A DNA stretch of 64,000 bases, from assembly GCA_009838645.1 (NCBI GenBank), contig VXRC01000049.1, forward strand, positions 124,001 to 188,000. Reading direction: 5' to 3'. The position numbers and the translations under genes are program-made. Below the pieces are notes generated by a model. The model was not told the DNA's origin. It did no database searches and saw nothing but the letters and a program-made list of their open reading frames with translations. This DNA comes from Gemmatimonadota bacterium (GTDB lineage Bacteria > JAAXHH01). Below, one piece after another: positions 1 through 9,694 of the stretch. Each line of letters begins with the position of its first letter. The first letter of the stretch is position 1.

Positions 1-940
1 CGGCGTCGGCGGCATGCGCTTCGCCGAGCTGCGCCAGCATCATCTGGCAGGAGGCGATGGCCGCGATGGGATTGATGACGTTCTGGTCCGTGTATTTCGG
101 CGCCGAACCGCCAATGGGCTCGAACATGGCGGTGCCTTCGGGATTGATGTTGCCCCCCGCGGCGATACCCATGCCGCCCTGGATGATGGCGCCGAGGTCC
201 GTGATGATGTCGCCGAACATGTTGGTCGTGACGATGACGTCGAACCACTCGGGGTTCTTGACCATCCACATGCAGGTCGCGTCCACGTGGGCGTAGTCGG
301 CCGTGATGCCGGGATACTCCTCGGCGACTTCGTAGAACACCCGCTCCCAGAGGTCGTGGGCGAAGGTCAGCACGTTGGTCTTGGCGCAGAGGGTCACCTT
401 GTTCTGCTTGTTGCGGGCTTTGGCCGTCTCAAAGGCGAATCGGACGCACCGCTCCACGCCCTTGCGGGTATTGATGGACTCCTGCACCGCGACCTCGTCG
501 GGCGTGCCCTTCTTGTACACGCCGCCGGCGCCGACGTACAGGTCCTCCGTGTTCTCCCGGACCACGACGAAGTCCACGTCCTCGGGGCCCTTGTCCTTCA
601 GCGGGCAGTCGACGCCCGGGTACAGCTTGACGGGACGCAGGTTGATATAGAGGTCCAGCTCGAACCGGATCGTCAGGAGGATGCCCTTTTCCAGCAGGCC
701 CGGCGGGCAGTCCGGATGCCCGATGGCTCCGAGGTAGATGGCGTCGTAGTGACCCAGTTCCCGCAGGCCCTCCTGGGGCAGGATCTCGCCCGTCCTCAGG
801 TATCTTTCACCGCCGAAATCGTATTCCGTCAGTTCATAGTCGAATGAGAACTTCTCCGAGGCCGCCTTGAGCACCTTCAGCCCCTCGCGCACGACCTCCG
901 GGCCGGTCCCGTCGCCCGGAATGACCGCGATATTATACAA
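1..940 (-). CDS. leuB: 3-isopropylmalate dehydrogenase, partial (runs off left edge)
   Basis: Third enzyme of leucine synthesis: NAD-dependent oxidative decarboxylation of 3-isopropylmalate in the cytoplasm. About 313 codons are visible of the usual 340-360, so only the C-terminus is missing. The start is a TTG at 938-940, giving MYNIAVIPGDGTGPEVV, and a strong GGAGGA ribosome site (complement of about 945-950) sits just upstream. Visible family signatures are the N-terminal IPGDGTGPE, the substrate segment LLTIRFELDLYINLRP, RENTEDLYVG, and the metal/NAD region MFGDIITDLGAIIQGG. It lies 36 bp after leuA and is the last visible gene of the ilv-leu operon. Tartrate and isocitrate dehydrogenases share the fold; the operon decides for LeuB. 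Confidence 0.93.
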   Translation of the reverse strand, partial: MYNIAVIPGDGTGPEVVREGLKVLKAASEKFSFDYELTEYDFGGERYLRTGEILPQEGLRELGHYDAIYLGAIGHPDCPPGLLEKGILLTIRFELDLYINLRPVKLYPGVDCPLKDKGPEDVDFVVVRENTEDLYVGAGGVYKKGTPDEVAVQESINTRKGVERCVRFAFETAKARNKQNKVTLCAKTNVLTFAHDLWERVFYEVAEEYPGITADYAHVDATCMWMVKNPEWFDVIVTTNMFGDIITDLGAIIQGGMGIAAGGNINPEGTAMFEPIGGSAPKYTDQNVINPIAAIASCQMMLAQLGEAHAADA

Positions 941-976
941 TTGTTCCTCCCGCGTATATGGAAATGTAGGGTTGGA

Positions 977-2503
977 CTATTCGACGATCAGCCCGCCGTG
1001 CCGCGCAACGAGTTGATTGAGGGAATGCAGGTAGGCCTGGATGCTGGCTTTCACGACATCGGTGTCCGAAGCGTGGCTGTTGAAGGACTGGTCGTGGAAA
1101 CCCACGGAGACCTGGACGTGGTGGGCGCCGTCCCGGCCGTTCGACGAGGTCTGGATGTCCTTCACGTAGGTGGGCAGCTTGGTGATCCGGTCGACGGCGT
1201 TCAGCGCGGCGAGTATCTGGTTGTCGCCCACGCCTCCTTCTTCGATCGTCTCGCCGCTGACGTGGAGACGCACGCTCGCGTCGGCCTGGCCGGAGTGCGA
1301 GGAGGTCACCCTGAAATCTTCCAGCAGGTACTGTTCGGGTACTTCGACCGGGGAGTCGGATACGATCCGGTGGAGGTCTTCGTCCGCCACCTCCTTCTGC
1401 CGGTCCGCCACGTTCAGGAAGCGCACGTGCACCTTTTCGAACTCTTCTTTCCGGGTCTCGTCGTACGTGTAACCCAGCAGCTCGAGCCGGTGCCGCAGGG
1501 CGTGCCGTCCGGACCGTGCCGTCAGCACGATGTCGCTCTTTTCGATGCCCACGTCCGACGGGCTCATGATCTCGTAGTTCTCCCGGTGCTTGAGGAAGCC
1601 GTCCTGGTGTATGCCCGAAGAATGGGCGAAGGCGTTGCTGCCCACGATGGCCTTGTTGCGCTGCACGGGCATGTGCATGAGATCTCTCACCAGCAGGCTC
1701 GTGGTATAGATCTGTGTGGTCTCGATGTCGGTGCGCGCTTCGTAGAAATCGCCGCGCATCTTGACCGCCATGACGATCTCTTCCAGCGAGGCGTTGCCCG
1801 CCCGCTCGCCCACGCCGTTCACCGTGCATTCGACCTGGGTCGCGCCCGCTTTGATGGCCGCCAGGGAATTGGCCGTCGCCATGCCCAGGTCGTTGTGGCA
1901 GTGCACGCTGACCTTGGCCTTTTCGATGTTCGGCACGGTGGCGATGAGCCGGGAGATCAGGTTGCCCCACTGTTCCGGGACGGCGTAGCCCACCGTATCG
2001 GGGATGTTCACCACGGTGGCGCCGGCGTCGATGACCGCCTCGACGGTCTCGCACAGGTAGTCGAAGTCACTCCGGGAGGCGTCCTCCGTCGAATACTCGA
2101 TGTCCTTGCAGAGTTCCTTCGCGAAGAGGACGGCCTGCACGCCCATGTCCATGATCTGCTGGCGGGATTTGCGGAACTTGTGCTTCAGGTGGGTGTCGGA
2201 CGTGCCCAGGACGATATGTATCCGGGGCCGTTTGGCGGGTTTCACGGCCTCGGCCACGGCCACGATGTCCGATTCCACGGCCCGTGCGAGGGCCGTGATT
2301 ACGGGACCTTCGACCTGCTCGGCGATGTTCTTGACGGCGGCGAAGTCACCGGGCGAGGACGCGGCGAATCCGGCTTCGATCACGTCGACGCCGAGTTCGG
2401 CAAGCTGGTGCGCGACCTGGATCTTCTCGTCCCGGTTCAGCGAGGCGCCGGGGACCTGCTCCCCGTCACGCAGCGTGGTGTCGAAGATATCCACTTTTCG
2501 CAT
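977..2503 (-). CDS. leuA: 2-isopropylmalate synthase
   Basis: Condenses acetyl-CoA with 2-ketoisovalerate, the committed step of leucine synthesis. From the ATG at 2501-2503 it gives 508 residues ([19 protein letters not shown]...), the normal LeuA length. An open frame continues upstream into ilvC but is only a shadow there. The catalytic TIM barrel shows DTTLRDGEQ near residue 8, [13 protein letters not shown], and [14 protein letters not shown]. The [11 protein letters not shown] segment follows. Residues from about 365 to the end form the C-terminal leucine-binding regulatory domain ([10 protein letters not shown]..., [19 protein letters not shown]), so leucine feedback inhibition is likely. 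The gene sits 26 bp after ilvC and 36 bp before leuB. Citramalate and homocitrate synthases are relatives, but the context favours LeuA. Confidence 0.95.
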   Translation of the reverse strand: MRKVDIFDTTLRDGEQVPGASLNRDEKIQVAHQLAELGVDVIEAGFAASSPGDFAAVKNIAEQVEGPVITALARAVESDIVAVAEAVKPAKRPRIHIVLGTSDTHLKHKFRKSRQQIMDMGVQAVLFAKELCKDIEYSTEDASRSDFDYLCETVEAVIDAGATVVNIPDTVGYAVPEQWGNLISRLIATVPNIEKAKVSVHCHNDLGMATANSLAAIKAGATQVECTVNGVGERAGNASLEEIVMAVKMRGDFYEARTDIETTQIYTTSLLVRDLMHMPVQRNKAIVGSNAFAHSSGIHQDGFLKHRENYEIMSPSDVGIEKSDIVLTARSGRHALRHRLELLGYTYDETRKEEFEKVHVRFLNVADRQKEVADEDLHRIVSDSPVEVPEQYLLEDFRVTSSHSGQADASVRLHVSGETIEEGGVGDNQILAALNAVDRITKLPTYVKDIQTSSNGRDGAHHVQVSVGFHDQSFNSHASDTDVVKASIQAYLHSLNQLVARHGGLIVE

Positions 2504-2529
2504 CGCCGCATGCTCCTGTTGGCTTCCGG

Positions 2530-3525
2530 TTACTTCTTCTCTTCGATCCAGCTCATCATGCTGCGCAGCTGCCGTCCAACCTCCACGATCTTCTTCTCCG
2601 AAGCGTTGCGTCTGAGCGCGTTCATGACCGGCGCGTTGGCCTGGTTCTCGAGCATCCACTCGCGGGCGAAGGCGCCGGACTGGATTTCGCCGAGAATGCG
2701 CTTCATTTCGGCGCGGGTCTCCTCGTTGACGATCCGGGGGCCGCGGGTCAGGTCGCCGAATTCGGCCGTGTTGCTGACGGAATACCGCATGCCTTCGATG
2801 CCGCCTTCGTACATGAGGTCCACGATGAGCTTCAGTTCGTGCAGGCACTCGAAGTAGGCGACCTCGGGCTGGTACCCCGCCTCGACCAGCGTCTCGAAAC
2901 CGGCCATGACGAGTTCGGAAGTGCCGCCGCACAAGACGGACTGTTCGCCGAAGAGATCGGTCTCGGTTTCTTCGCGGAAGGTCGTCTCGATGACACCGCC
3001 CCGGGTGCCGCCGATGCCCTTGGCATAGGCCAGGCCGATATCCCGGGCCCGGCCCGTGTGGTTCTGGTGGACCGCAAGCAGGCAGGGCACGCCGCCGCCT
3101 TCCTCGAAGACCCGGCGCACGAGGTGGCCCGGTCCCTTGGGTGCGACCATGAAGACGTCCACGTTTTCGGGCGGGACGACCTGGTTGAAATGGATGTTGA
3201 ATCCGTGGGCGAAGGCCAGGGCGTTGCCCTCCGCCAGGTTCGGCGCTACGAAGTCATTGAAAAGACGGGACTGAAGCTCGTCGTTGACCAGCATCATGAT
3301 GATGTCGGCCTCGGCGGCCGCCTGCTCCACGGTACGGGGCTCGAATCCGTCCTCCACGGCCTGGTCCCACGAGCCGCCCTTCCGCAATCCCACGATGACG
3401 TCCAGTCCGGAATCGCGCAGGGAAAGGGCGTGGGCGTGTCCCTGGCTGCCGTAACCGACAACCGCGATGGTCTTGAAGTCCAGTATGCCCAGGTCGGCGT
3501 CCTGATCGTAATACAGTCGAGCCAT
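2530..3525 (-). CDS. ilvC: ketol-acid reductoisomerase (class I)
   Basis: Converts 2-acetolactate or 2-aceto-2-hydroxybutyrate to the dihydroxy acids of valine/isoleucine synthesis, using NAD(P)H and Mg2+. At 331 residues it is the short class I form. The N-terminal Rossmann domain carries [17 protein letters not shown] near residue 24, and the start [12 protein letters not shown] is typical of the family. The helical C-terminal domain holds the metal and substrate site ([30 protein letters not shown]). The ATG follows GAAGGAG. It lies between ilvN (81 bp) and leuA (26 bp) in one operon. Confidence 0.97.
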   Translation of the reverse strand: MARLYYDQDADLGILDFKTIAVVGYGSQGHAHALSLRDSGLDVIVGLRKGGSWDQAVEDGFEPRTVEQAAAEADIIMMLVNDELQSRLFNDFVAPNLAEGNALAFAHGFNIHFNQVVPPENVDVFMVAPKGPGHLVRRVFEEGGGVPCLLAVHQNHTGRARDIGLAYAKGIGGTRGGVIETTFREETETDLFGEQSVLCGGTSELVMAGFETLVEAGYQPEVAYFECLHELKLIVDLMYEGGIEGMRYSVSNTAEFGDLTRGPRIVNEETRAEMKRILGEIQSGAFAREWMLENQANAPVMNALRRNASEKKIVEVGRQLRSMMSWIEEKK

Positions 3526-3606
3526 TGGTTCTCCTTCATGCCGTACCGGCTATCGGGCCGTTCCGGCGGTGATCCTGTCGCGTGCCGTACCTGCGGCCAT
3601 GCTTGG

Positions 3607-4167
3607 TCAGGCCAGGTCGGCGGTGATCTGCTTGCGTTCCCGCTCCCAGACGGGCTGCGGGGCTTCCGGTGACGGGGTGTCCTTGCTGGCCGATTCACGG
3701 GCGAGCGCCACCCGGCCGGTCCGGGCGATCTCCCGCACGCCGAAGGGCCGCACCATGCTGATGACGGCGTCGATCTTGTCCTCGTTGCCCGTGGCTTCCA
3801 GCATGATCGTCTTCTGGTTGATGTCGACGATCTTCGCCTTGAAGATTTCGGCGATCTGCACGAGTTCCTGCCGCGTGGACTGATTGGCGTTCACCTTGAT
3901 GAGGGCGAGTTCGCGGTTGATGAAGTTCTCCCCGGTGAGATCCACGACCCGGATCACGTCCACCAGGCGGTTCAACTGCTTGATGATCTGTTCGATGATC
4001 ATCTCGTCGCCCTGCGTGACGATGGTCATGCGCGCCGTGCCGGGTTCCGCGGCTTCGCCGACGGCGATGCTGTCGATGTTGAAGCCCCGGCCGCTGAACA
4101 GCCCGGAAATGCGGGCCAGGACCCCGAACCGGTTCTCGACCACCATGGATATGGTATGGCGTGCCAT
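3607..4167 (-). CDS. ilvN: acetolactate synthase small (regulatory) subunit
   Basis: Regulatory subunit that binds valine and stimulates the catalytic subunit IlvB. It has 186 residues. The N-terminal ACT domain is clear (HTISMVVENRFGVLARISGLFSGRGFNIDS, residues about 4-33), and a second ACT-like half follows (LVQIAEIFKAKIVDINQKTIMLEATG). The last 20 or so residues are a Pro/Glu-rich tail longer than in many IlvH proteins. It starts 11 bp after the ilvB stop, so the two subunits are probably made together. Named ilvN/ilvH interchangeably. Confidence 0.95.
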   Translation of the reverse strand: MARHTISMVVENRFGVLARISGLFSGRGFNIDSIAVGEAAEPGTARMTIVTQGDEMIIEQIIKQLNRLVDVIRVVDLTGENFINRELALIKVNANQSTRQELVQIAEIFKAKIVDINQKTIMLEATGNEDKIDAVISMVRPFGVREIARTGRVALARESASKDTPSPEAPQPVWERERKQITADLA

Positions 4168-4178
4168 GGTTCTATCCT

Positions 4179-5918
4179 CTATTCTTCGATCATTTCGTGG
4201 GATGCCGCACCCGCGGGGATCATGGGATACACGTTGCCTTCTTCGGCGATCACCATGTCGAGCATCACGGGGCGGTCCTTGACCTTGCAGGCCTCGAGCC
4301 AGGCGCCTTCCACGTCTTCATCCTTGAAGACCCGGATGCCCACGGCGCCGTAGGCCTCCGCCAGCTTCACGAAATCCGGGTTGGAGTCTCGCAGGTCCAC
4401 CTCCGAATAACGCTGCGCGTAGAACAGCTCCTGCCACTGGCGCACCATGCCGAGATAGCCGTTGTTCAGCAGCACGATCTTGATGGGCAGACCGCAGGCC
4501 ACGGCCGTGGCCATCTCCTGGATGTTCATCTGGATGCTGCCGTCGCCCGAGAACACGATGACCTCGCGGTCCGGGCAGGCGAACTGGGCGCCGATCGCCG
4601 CGGGCAGTCCGAAGCCCATGGTGCCGAGCCCGCCGGAAGTGATCATCGACCGGGGGTTCGAGAAGCCGTACCACTGGGCCGCCCACATCTGGTGCTGGCC
4701 GACGTCGGTGACCACGTAGGCCTCGCCCTTCGTGAGCTGGCCGATCCGCTCGATAGCGTACTGGGCGCACAGCGGGAATTGATCCGTATCCTTCTCGACG
4801 GTCTCCCGGTCGACGCCCTCCAGGCCTTCCTCGTGGAGCCCGATCGTGTTCGCGTAGGTCAGCGGGTGGTCCCGCTTCCACGTTTCGATCTGCTGGAGCC
4901 ACTCGGCCGTATCGGCCCGTTCCACCAGGGGAACCAACTGCTGCAGCACCCGCTTCACGTCGCCCACGATGGGGAGGTCCACCCGCACGTTCTTGTTGAG
5001 GGACGACGGATCGATGTCGATGTGGATCTTCTTCGAATTGGGCGAAAACTCCTCCAGCTTGCCGGTCACGCGGTCGTCGAACCGGGCGCCGATGCAGACC
5101 AGCAGGTCGCACATCATCACGGCCGTGTTCGCGTACCAGGTGCCGTGCATGCCGAGCATCTTGAGCGAAAGGGGATCGTTTTCCGGGTAGGCGCCGAGTC
5201 CCATCAGCGTGGTCGTCACCGGCGCGTTGAGCTTGCGGGCCAGCGTGCGGATTTCCTCCGACGCTTCGGAGATGATCGCGCCGCCGCCCACGTAGATCAC
5301 CGGCTTCCTGGCCGAGGTGAGCATCTCCGCCGCCTTGCGGATCTGCTTCGGATGTCCCTCGGTCCGGGGCTTGTACCCGCGAATGTCCGGCCGTTCCGGG
5401 TATGAGAACTCCGCTTCCCCGATCTGGACGTCCTTGGGCACGTCGATCAGGACGGGTCCGGGCCGGCCGGTCGTCGCGATGTGGAACGCCTCGGCGAAAA
5501 CCTGCGCGATGTCTTCGGTTTCCTTGATCAGGAAATTGTGCTTCGTGATGGGCCGCGTGATGCCCACGGTATCCGATTCCTGAAAGGCGTCGTTCCCGAT
5601 CAGGTGCACCGGTACCTGGCCCGTGATCACGATCATCGGGATCGAATCCATGTACGCGGTGGCGATGCCGGTTACCGTGTTGGTGGCGCCCGGGCCGGAG
5701 GAGACGAGGACCACGCCGGGCTTGCCGGTCGCCCGCGCATAGCCGTCGGCCATGTGGGTCGCGCCCTGCTCGTGGCGTACGAGGATGTGCCTCAGGTCGG
5801 TGGTGCGCTGAATGACGTCATAAGTCGGGATCACCACGCCGCCGGGATACCCGAAGACGATATCGACCCCCTCTTTCTTCAGACACTCTATGACTATTTC
5901 AGCACCCGACAGTTTCAT
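4179..5918 (-). CDS. ilvB: acetolactate synthase large (catalytic) subunit
   Basis: TPP-, FAD- and Mg2+-dependent enzyme making acetolactate from pyruvate, the first common step of branched-chain amino-acid synthesis. It has 579 residues, a full-length protein. The N-terminal pyrimidine-binding domain shows the catalytic Glu region (GYPGGVVIP, HEQGATHMADGYARATG). The central domain binds FAD. The C-terminal pyrophosphate domain has GDGSIQMNIQEMATA and NNGYLGMVRQWQ. The ATG is preceded by AAGGAG at 8 nt. It is the first gene of the ilvBNC-leuAB operon and is driven by the promoter at 6022-6049. The roughly 95-nt leader contains one 10-codon ORF (start 5996) without Ile, Leu or Val codons, so classical attenuation is not supported. 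Confidence 0.96.
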   Translation of the reverse strand: MKLSGAEIVIECLKKEGVDIVFGYPGGVVIPTYDVIQRTTDLRHILVRHEQGATHMADGYARATGKPGVVLVSSGPGATNTVTGIATAYMDSIPMIVITGQVPVHLIGNDAFQESDTVGITRPITKHNFLIKETEDIAQVFAEAFHIATTGRPGPVLIDVPKDVQIGEAEFSYPERPDIRGYKPRTEGHPKQIRKAAEMLTSARKPVIYVGGGAIISEASEEIRTLARKLNAPVTTTLMGLGAYPENDPLSLKMLGMHGTWYANTAVMMCDLLVCIGARFDDRVTGKLEEFSPNSKKIHIDIDPSSLNKNVRVDLPIVGDVKRVLQQLVPLVERADTAEWLQQIETWKRDHPLTYANTIGLHEEGLEGVDRETVEKDTDQFPLCAQYAIERIGQLTKGEAYVVTDVGQHQMWAAQWYGFSNPRSMITSGGLGTMGFGLPAAIGAQFACPDREVIVFSGDGSIQMNIQEMATAVACGLPIKIVLLNNGYLGMVRQWQELFYAQRYSEVDLRDSNPDFVKLAEAYGAVGIRVFKDEDVEGAWLEACKVKDRPVMLDMVIAEEGNVYPMIPAGAASHEMIEE

Positions 5919-6021
5919 CGACCGTCTCCTTATAAAAAGAGGATATCCCGCGCAGGACGTGATCTACCGTTCACGAAACCGGCTGGATTTCGTCATGTTC
6001 AAAACCCAACTTGTGCCTCGT

Positions 6022-6049
6022 AAAATACGCCAAGGGCGCCTGTTGTCAA
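6022..6049 (-). promoter_or_regulatory. sigma70-type promoter of the ilv-leu operon
   Basis: On the minus strand TTGACA (6049-6044) and TATTTT (6027-6022) are separated by 16 bp. Transcription would begin near 6015, giving a roughly 95-nt leader before ilvB. It is back-to-back with the promoter at 6072-6100; together they fill the 343-bp gap between ilvB and the TPR gene. Confidence 0.65.
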
Positions 6050-6071
6050 GTTAAAACTCTATAGAAACCCC

Positions 6072-6100
6072 TTGACGTAAAGCCCCGATTCTCTTATATG
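6072..6100 (+). promoter_or_regulatory. sigma70-type promoter of the TPR protein gene
   Basis: TTGACG (6072-6077), a 17-bp spacer and TATATG (6095-6100) form a good sigma70-like promoter. A roughly 155-nt leader follows before the ATG at 6262. No riboswitch or attenuator was recognised in that leader. Confidence 0.6.
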
Positions 6101-6261
6101 TTTTAGGCTTTGCACCAGGGTCGGAATCCCTGTCGTTTCGACGTTTATTCAGTGTGAATTTCGACGGTTTGGCCCGGTGCGGTATACGACATAAGACCGA
6201 CGCGATTACAGCGGATTTCAACCGGCAGTTTTGGGCAACCATATCCTGGAGGACCGGGACG

Positions 6262-6933
6262 ATGGCAAGAACAAGACGGCGCATCAGCCGTCGTGAGATG
6301 AAAGAAGATCGCTTCATTCTCTGGGTGTACGAGATGAGCAGCGAGATCGACAAGCACTGGAAATCCCTCACCGCGGCCGCCGTACTGGTGATCGCCTGCG
6401 TGGCCGGCTGGTATTACTGGACCAACAAGCAGACCGATGATCTTGTGCTGGCGGGACAGGTATTCGCGCCGGGTCAGACGGCGATGCAGGACAGCCGCTA
6501 TGAAGATGCCATTCCCATATTCGAGCGGGTCGTGACCGAATACGGTGGTACTTCAGTAGCCCTCGAGGCGACGATCGAGCTGGCTAATGCCTGTTTTCAG
6601 ACCGGCGATTTCGAAAAGGCGCGCACCTATTTCCAGACCTACCTGGACGAATACGGCAGTCAGGACGCGCATTTCTGGCTGGCTGCCCGCTCGGGACTGG
6701 CCGCGTGCGACGAAGAGGAAGAGAAGTATGAAGAGGCGGCCAACCAGTATCTCGCCCTGGCAGACGAAGATCCGGAGAGTTATCTCGCCCCCGGTTTCCT
6801 CCTGGATGCCGCGCGATGTTTCGGGGCCGCCGACCAGAAGGACCAGGCACGGGCCCTGTACGACCGGGTGGTTGAGCACTACGAATCGACGCCTTATGCC
6901 CGGGATGCCCGGATCGCGCTGACCGCACTCTAG
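6262..6933 (+). CDS. membrane-anchored tetratricopeptide-repeat protein
   Basis: Predicted 223-residue protein with one N-terminal membrane anchor (residues about 35-53, SLTAAAVLVIACVAGWYYW) followed by TPR-like helical pairs (ALEATIELANACFQTGDFEKARTYF, KYEEAANQYLAL, DQARALYDRVVEHY). The start is the ATG at 6262, which has GGAGGA 8 nt upstream; the reading frame is open further upstream but lacks a ribosome site. The basic N-terminus and the KEDRFI segment before the anchor resemble YfgM-type anchored TPR proteins, which work with the Sec translocon or outer-membrane assembly. That role is inference. It is transcribed away from the ilv operon and is followed 76 bp later by an aminotransferase. 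Confidence 0.8.
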   Translation: MARTRRRISRREMKEDRFILWVYEMSSEIDKHWKSLTAAAVLVIACVAGWYYWTNKQTDDLVLAGQVFAPGQTAMQDSRYEDAIPIFERVVTEYGGTSVALEATIELANACFQTGDFEKARTYFQTYLDEYGSQDAHFWLAARSGLAACDEEEEKYEEAANQYLALADEDPESYLAPGFLLDAARCFGAADQKDQARALYDRVVEHYESTPYARDARIALTAL

Positions 6934-7009
6934 CCTTACGTGGCCGGAACGCTCATCCGGTCCGGCTTCTGTGCTCGCCTTGCGTTGACCGCGCGCCAAC
7001 GGAGATCGT

Positions 7010-8149
7010 GTGAAGGTTACCAACTTTGCCCCCGGACCCACGCCGGTTCCCGACCGGGTCGTCCGGAAGATGTCGGCACCGATCCTCACCCACCGTTCCA
7101 CCGAATTCAGCGATCTGCTCAGGCAGGTTGCCTCGTGGCTTCAGCACGTTTTCCAGACGGAGAACGATGTGCTCGTGCTCACGGCATCCGGCAGCGGCGC
7201 CATGGAGGCCGCGGTCGTCAACCTGCTTTCGCCGGGTGACCGGGTGCTGGCGATCAGCGGCGGCAAATTCGGCGGCAGGTGGGTCGAACTGTGCGCGACC
7301 TACGGCATCGACGCCCTGACGCTCGATGTGGAGTGGGGTAAGGCCGCGGATCCCGACGAGGTCGACCGTATCCTGGGGGAACAGGGACCCTTCGAAGCCG
7401 TGCTGGCCACCCACAGCGAAACCTCGACGGGCGTGCTCCACGACATCGAGGCCCTGGGCAGGATCGCCCGCGGTCACGGCTGCTACCTGGTCGTGGATGC
7501 CATCAGCGGCCTGGGCGCCAATGAACTCAGGACGGACGACTGGCACGTCGACATCGCCCTCACGGGCTCGCAGAAGGCGCTCATGATCCCGCCCGGTCTG
7601 GCCTTCATCAGCGTCAGCGAGCGGGCGTGGCAGCGCATCGAAGAAAGCCGCCAGCCTTCCTACTATCTGAGCCTGAAACGGGCACGGGATTCCTTCACGA
7701 AGGGGCTGACGCCCTATACGCCGGCCGTGTCGCTGCTCATGGGACTGGCCGAGTCGCTGAGGATGATGAGGGAACTCGGCCTGGAGGAAATCTACCGGAT
7801 TCACGAGCGCAACGCCCTGGTGACCCGCGCGGGCGTCGCGGCCCTCGGCCTGAATCTCTTCGCGCGCAGGCCGTCCAACGTGCTGACCTCGGTCGTCATG
7901 CCGCCCGGTATCGACGGCTCCGATTTGCTGAAGACGATCAAGCAGGAATGCGGGGTGACCATCGCCAACGGGATGGATCACTACAGGGGCAAATACATTC
8001 GCATCGCCCATCTGGGCTACAACGTGGCTCCGTCGGATATGATCGTCGCCCTTACGGCCCTCGAGCACGGCCTGAGCCGCCACGGGTATGCGTTCGAGTC
8101 CGGTGCGGGCGTCGCCGCGGCGAAGCGGGTGATAGGGGAGACGGGGTGA
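7010..8149 (+). CDS. class V aminotransferase (alanine-glyoxylate / serine-pyruvate type)
   Basis: PLP-dependent aminotransferase of 379 residues, fold type I, class V. It starts at GTG with GGAG a few bases upstream. Family landmarks are the N-terminal NFAPGPTPVPDRV, the ligand segment LTHRSTEFSDLL, the cofactor region ASGSGAMEAAVVNL, THSETSTGVLHDI, the PLP aspartate in VVDAISGLGANEL, and the Schiff-base lysine in TGSQKALMIPPG (about residue 193). Members move amino groups among alanine, serine, glyoxylate and pyruvate, and some act as phosphoserine aminotransferases. The exact substrate cannot be read from sequence. No partner such as serA is next to it. Confidence 0.88.
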   Translation: MKVTNFAPGPTPVPDRVVRKMSAPILTHRSTEFSDLLRQVASWLQHVFQTENDVLVLTASGSGAMEAAVVNLLSPGDRVLAISGGKFGGRWVELCATYGIDALTLDVEWGKAADPDEVDRILGEQGPFEAVLATHSETSTGVLHDIEALGRIARGHGCYLVVDAISGLGANELRTDDWHVDIALTGSQKALMIPPGLAFISVSERAWQRIEESRQPSYYLSLKRARDSFTKGLTPYTPAVSLLMGLAESLRMMRELGLEEIYRIHERNALVTRAGVAALGLNLFARRPSNVLTSVVMPPGIDGSDLLKTIKQECGVTIANGMDHYRGKYIRIAHLGYNVAPSDMIVALTALEHGLSRHGYAFESGAGVAAAKRVIGETG

Positions 8150-8179
8150 GCGTCGTAGTAACTCCGCCGAAGTGCCTTC

Positions 8180-9664
8180 TTACTTGTCCAGCTCGCGGAT
8201 CTCAATGTTGCTGTCGCTGGTCTCGAGCCAGATCCTGGCGCCGCCGCCGTTGAGTGTGTAAGTAGCGCTGATCTCTCGTTCTTCCGCGTCTTCCTCGTAG
8301 CGCTCCGCTTCGAAATCGGATCGGATCTTGTATCGCCAGGTGGCTCTGGCGTTGCTGCGAGCCTCGAACATCTTCTTCTGCGCTTCGACCGACTTCCTCT
8401 GTGCTGCCTGCAGTTCCCGCTGGGCTACCTGCAAATCCCGTTGTAACTCTTGCAGAAGCCGTTGCGCCTCTTCGGCCGACAACTGTACCGCCTCGTTCAT
8501 GCTTTGCGTCAGCTTTTCGATGATCTCCTGCAACTTTTCCTCGTCGATCTCCGTAACCGACTGATCCATGTTGATTGTCGGTATCTCGGGGATTTCGATG
8601 ATTATCTGGTCGGCCCCACCTCCAGGAGGAGGGTTCATTTGAAACACTCCACCAAATCTCGATCTCTTATCCACGCGAATCCGCGCTTCGATGGTCGCTT
8701 TCGCTTCCGGATCCACGTAGAGTACGATGTCGCCACCGGCCGAAATAAGCGAGCTGCCCTTGGAACCCTCCGGTGTGATTTCAGCCAGGATCTCGCCGCC
8801 CGCGGTTTTTGCGTCGATCGACCCCGTTACATTCAGGAGCTCCAGTTCGCCCCCGGCGGTTTTCACCTGCAATTCACCCTTCGCGTCACGCAGTTCAATG
8901 TCGCCGCCGGACGTGGTGATTCGGGCGTTCTCCAAAAGTTCGCCGATATCGATATCGCCTCCGGATGTCCTTATACGGGATTTTCCGCCTACGTACTCAA
9001 TGGTGATGTCCCCGCCGGAAGTCTGGGCTTCCAGTTCATTGCCTACGTGCCCGATCCGGATGTCGCCGCCGGAGGTCTGGACGTCCAGGTCGGTGGAGGC
9101 CTTCTCGACCCGGATGTCGCCCCCCGACGTCTGCAGATGAACGTCGCCGCCGACCGTGCCCACGCGGATGTCTCCGCCGGACGTGGTCAGCTCCACGTCG
9201 CCGCCGATATCCCGGAGCGTTACGTCGCCGCCCGAAGTATGGCTTCTCACGTCTCCGCCCAGGTTGCCCACGACTTCGATATCGCCGCCGCCGGTGCGCA
9301 GGTCCAGGTCGAAATCCGATGGCAGATCGATCTTGAAACGCAGGCCTCGTCGTCGATTCATCGACCATCCCCTGTGGTCGTAATCGACGCGCAGTATGCC
9401 CCCTTCGTAACGTATTCTCAGATCATCCGCGCCGCTCGCCGGAACGCCTTGAACGTTCACGACCGCTTCGTTTTTGCTCCACGTGGAGATCGTGATATCG
9501 CCCGCACGGGTGTTCAGGTCGAGCCGTCCGTCCCTTTCCACCTGGAAAGTCTCCGTCCGGTTCCCCGTAGCCCGGTTCTGATCCTCGTTGAGCGCCAGGG
9601 CAGGCTCCGCCAGGGCAGGCTGCGCAAACAACAATACACCGAATGTACAAATCCATAATTTCAT
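8180..9664 (-). CDS. DUF4097 beta-repeat surface/periplasmic protein with embedded coiled coil
   Basis: Exported protein of 494 residues with a signal peptide (MKLWICTFGVLLFAQPALA, cleavage about 19/20). Residues about 100-260 are a right-handed beta-solenoid-like array in which a TSGGDI/TSGGDV motif recurs eight or more times with roughly 17-24-residue spacing, the DUF4097 (adhesin-like) signature. Residues about 370-445 switch to a long Glu/Gln-rich coiled coil, after which a short beta segment (YTLNGGGARIWLETSDSNIEI) closes the protein. It is the last gene of the ECF sigma/anti-sigma operon, 30 bp after the anti-sigma gene. It is probably the regulated envelope product or a sensor partner; function otherwise unknown. 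Confidence 0.82.
   Translation of the reverse strand: MKLWICTFGVLLFAQPALAEPALALNEDQNRATGNRTETFQVERDGRLDLNTRAGDITISTWSKNEAVVNVQGVPASGADDLRIRYEGGILRVDYDHRGWSMNRRRGLRFKIDLPSDFDLDLRTGGGDIEVVGNLGGDVRSHTSGGDVTLRDIGGDVELTTSGGDIRVGTVGGDVHLQTSGGDIRVEKASTDLDVQTSGGDIRIGHVGNELEAQTSGGDITIEYVGGKSRIRTSGGDIDIGELLENARITTSGGDIELRDAKGELQVKTAGGELELLNVTGSIDAKTAGGEILAEITPEGSKGSSLISAGGDIVLYVDPEAKATIEARIRVDKRSRFGGVFQMNPPPGGGADQIIIEIPEIPTINMDQSVTEIDEEKLQEIIEKLTQSMNEAVQLSAEEAQRLLQELQRDLQVAQRELQAAQRKSVEAQKKMFEARSNARATWRYKIRSDFEAERYEEDAEEREISATYTLNGGGARIWLETSDSNIEIRELDK
8880..9270 (-). repeat. array of degenerate repeats encoding TSGGDI motifs
   Basis: Within the DUF4097 gene the same short coding module (tcc-gcc-ggn-gat family codons for T/S-S-G-G-D) recurs in-frame about eight times. 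Spacing and flanking codons vary, so this is an old, diverged protein repeat rather than a recent DNA duplication. Confidence 0.75.
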
Positions 9665-9694
9665 GATCGCAACTCCTCGGTCGGCCGCGTCCCG

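Noticed and set aside
941-2857. 638-residue plus-strand frame opposite leuA
   Set aside because: Antisense shadow of a clear LeuA; composition is unlike real proteins of the window.
977-2932. 651-residue frame running from leuA back into ilvC
   Set aside because: The part upstream of 2503 is out of frame with ilvC and shows no homology; LeuA starts at the ATG at 2503.
5964-5996. 10-codon ORF in the ilvB leader as an attenuation peptide
   Set aside because: It has no Ile, Leu or Val codons and no terminator/antiterminator pair was seen after it.
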